DNA from: Rhynchonema sp. JSB1_4
Taxonomy: Eukaryota; Nematoda; Chromadorea; Monhysterida; Xyalidae
Assembly (NCBI GenBank): GCA_030248065.1
Contig: JASAMV010006200.1
Location: 1-64,000, forward strand
Length of the DNA: 64,000 nt
Reading direction: 5' to 3'
Below are positions 62,401-64,000 of this stretch, piece after piece. Positions within the stretch are counted from its first letter, which is position 1. Every line of letters starts with the position of its first letter. Below the pieces are notes generated by a model. The model was not told where the DNA came from. It was given only the letters and a program-made list of their open reading frames with translations, and made no database searches. Both the position numbers and the translations under genes were made by a program.

Positions 62401-63698
62401 AACGGAAAACTCCGGAAAAAAACCCGAAAACGAAAAACTACGAAAAAAAACCCGAAAACGGAAAACCCCGAACAAAGCCCGAAAAATAAAAAATGTCAGG
62501 GATGAAAAAAATTCTTCCTAGAGATGGGCATTCATGTCTCTCGTGATCCACGAGTGAAACATCACCCCTACAGTTGACAAATTGGCTTCGGACCAGACTT
62601 GAACATAGGCTAAGGGCGGACTTAGGTTGAACACGGAAACCGGAACACGGAAATATTTCCGTGTTCCGTGAATATTTTGGAGAATCACAGAACACGGAAA
62701 TATTTCCGTGTTCCGTGTTCCGCGAATCTTTTGGAGAATCACGGAACACGGAAATATTTACGTGCCACGGAACACGGCAATGATTCAGGCACGCAAACGA
62801 TGCTTTTGCAGTGATGATGACAAAAGCCAGCGTGCTGACGTCAAAAGCCCGCGGTTATTTCTCGGGGTTTTTTCGGCGTTTTTTTTCGGGGTTTTCGACC
62901 CCAACCCCCACAAAAAAACCCGACACCTGACGCCTACACTTTTTTGACACCCGACATCAGTGCTGTGGCTACTTTGGCGGGGCGGGTAGGGCACATAGGT
63001 AGTGGGGGTAGTGTACCTGGGATTTTGGGGGGGGGAATCCGGTTTGGGGGGGAGGGGGGAAGATTTTTCGGGGCAGGTAGGGTAAAACACAAGTTTTTTC
63101 GCGTGCCTGTTTTTATGTACTAAAAAGTACATATATCGCGCGCAGCGCGCGATTTTTTGCACTTTTTAGGGTTTTCGGTCGAAATTTGGGCATTTTTGAC
63201 CGAAAAAAATGGGCATTTTAGAGGTAAAAATCGGGGCGGGTAAGGTACCAGGGTACAGTCCAACCCCAAGGTACAGTCTCCCCCCCAGCCCCCAGAAGTA
63301 GCCACAGCACTCCCCCGGCCCCGACCGAACGTCAGCAGGCCAGCAAGAACGCTGCATGAAATGCCAACTTACTGAAATTCAAAGTAGCTGCTGCGATTTG
63401 AGCCCATGAAATCAGTGGTTGACGTGAACGTTGGCGGTGGCGGTCGAGTGCCACCAGATCGCACACCCTCCTCCCCATACTGATCGTAAAGTTGCTTCTT
63501 CTTCGTGTCAGACAAAACTTCGTACGCCTCCGCAATATCTTTGAATTTTGCTTCAGCGTCGTGTGATTTATTTTTGTCCGGATGAAACTTCAGCGCCATT
63601 TTTCGATAGGCTTTCTTGATGGTCGTCTCATCGTGAGACTCGAAGCTACTCAAGCCCAATATTTGATAATAGTCTTTGCTTTTTGAACTTGCAGCCAT
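59414..63698 (-). CDS. DNAJB: DNAJB-type (class II) Hsp40 co-chaperone
   Basis: Four exons (63373-63698, 61486-61742, 60521-60639, 59414-59866) close in frame to 384 residues, near the 340-350 of DNAJB1/4/5. The protein stimulates Hsp70 ATPase and delivers unfolded substrates. The J domain spans about residues 9-76 with [22 protein letters not shown] (HPD intact) and [20 protein letters not shown]-type region contains [10 protein letters not shown] and Met/Gly-rich sequence, then [18 protein letters not shown] opens the first beta-barrel domain. Domain II shows [27 protein letters not shown] and [12 protein letters not shown], then [12 protein letters not shown]. There is no DnaJ zinc-finger, so it is class II. 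A Ser-rich C-terminal tail extends past the usual end. An in-frame ATG five codons upstream (63713) is possible, but [15 protein letters not shown] is the better start. Introns 1 (1630 nt), 2 and 3 are filled with repeats. Confidence 0.95.
60048..60470. repeat. Possible pogo/Tigger-like inverted-repeat remnant in DNAJB intron 3
   Basis: The left end CAGTCGACTCCTATACTGAA and the right end complement (GCAGTCAACTCTCTGCATAG) share the CAGTC-ACTC core typical of pogo-type transposons. The interior pairs only loosely and TA duplications are not clear. Confidence 0.35.
60985..61457. mobile_element. Inverted-repeat element made of CCCGACA repeats, DNAJB intron 2
   Basis: The ends GGGTTAGAG and CTCTAACCC are inverted. 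The 10-bp sequence CCTGCGGGTC is present directly on both outer sides (60975-60984 and 61458-61467). Near each end, many copies of CCCGACACCCGACATCT are arranged in opposite orientations. A second copy lies at 62071-62965. Confidence 0.75.
62071..62965. mobile_element. Second CCCGACA-repeat element, split by a later insertion
   Basis: 62071-62365 matches the left and central part of 60985-61457, including TTTTGAACCGTAA and GTGTCGGCTGTCGGGTCC. The right part resumes at about 62903 (AAAAAAACCCGACACCTGAC). The intervening DNA is the element at 62366-62902. Confidence 0.7.
62366..62902. mobile_element. Nested element with GTCGAAAACCCCGAAAAAA ends
   Basis: The ends GGTGGCCGTCGAAAACCCCG and CGGGGTTTTCGACCCC are inverted. 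The family also occurs at 46947-47244. It carries a further insertion-like block at about 62625-62770, where CGGAACACGGAAATATTTCC palindromes repeat two or three times. The frequent decamer TGAAACATCA is at 62555-62564. Confidence 0.65.
62959..63311. mobile_element. MITE-like element with AGTGCTGTGGCTACTT ends
   Basis: AGTGCTGTGGCTACTT at the left and AAGTAGCCACAGCACT at the right are perfect inverted repeats. The interior has G-run segments and a GCGCGCAGCGCGCGATTTTT palindrome, also seen near 56860. It lies in DNAJB intron 1. Confidence 0.7.
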
Positions 63699-64000
63699 TT
63701 TGTGGAAAATCACTGCTGAAAAATAAAAAAATTACGGACAACTGTTGCAGTGCAGACTATTTTAACTCGGCAATGCTGTGGCACTGGGGTGGGAAAAGAG
63801 GAACACAAGCTGCAACACGAAACGTAAGCACGCTTGCACGCACGACCACGACACAGCCCAGACTTTTCGAAAAACATTGACGACCATCCCACGCAATTTC
63901 GCAACCAGTGTTGGAGGGGAGCTGGGCGGTCTGGAGGAGAAAGAATTCACATATTTTGGTCGCACAATGACGTCATGAGAATTGGTCGGTCAATTTTTTT
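63699..64000. promoter_or_regulatory. Upstream region of the DNAJB gene
   Basis: This presumably holds the 5' leader and promoter. I looked for heat-shock elements (inverted nGAAn units) and found no convincing array. The window ends here. Confidence 0.4.

Overview
The window is nuclear DNA of a gene-dense invertebrate metazoan, probably a bilaterian. Support comes from spliced genes with many short introns (about 45-130 nt, GT-AG), the standard genetic code, and animal proteins such as URI1, DDAH, DPH1, WBP4, ARHGEF17, a selectin-like C-type lectin/sushi receptor, a chymotrypsin-fold protease, C2H2 zinc-finger proteins and a DNAJB-type Hsp40. I could not assign a phylum from sequence alone.

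Layout, left to right. 1-5647 is a giant inverted repeat with diverged arms of about 2.5 kb. Then come URI1 (+, 5677-7044), a DDAH homologue (-, 7912-9280), DPH1 (+, 10010-12089), WBP4 (+, 12360-14715), an unidentified small multi-exon gene (-, about 15845-16943), a roughly 42-exon ARHGEF17 orthologue (+, 17408-34465), a small secreted protein (+, 35319-35914), a serine protease (-, 36028-37816) and a lectin receptor whose seven sushi domains sit on a 253-bp tandem exon array (-, 39069-42780). Four tandem paralogous zinc-finger genes on the minus strand (43927-55955) follow, then a transposon-rich stretch (about 55956-59413) and a DNAJB-type chaperone (-, 59414-63698) with repeat-filled introns.

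Genes were reconstructed exon by exon. I required consensus splice sites, matching intron phases on both sides and family-consistent protein, so most coding spans close exactly in frame. URI1, DPH1, WBP4, DDAH, ARHGEF17 and DNAJB are unrelated housekeeping or signalling genes and show no operon-like logic. Only the zinc-finger cluster looks like a local gene family; its four members share a finger layout and an unusual C-terminal CxxC/CxxC module.

The non-coding part holds many small inverted-repeat elements (MITE-like). Several have clear target-site duplications: nested hAT-like elements with 8-bp duplications at 56629-57507, a Harbinger-like composite with TTA duplications at 50069-50998, and an element inside an element in the DNAJB intron. 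The decamer TGATGTTTCA/TGAAACATCA occurs at least 26 times by eye against about 0.1 expected, mostly inside introns and several times as the 3' splice site itself. It is the most unexpected genome-scale signal here.
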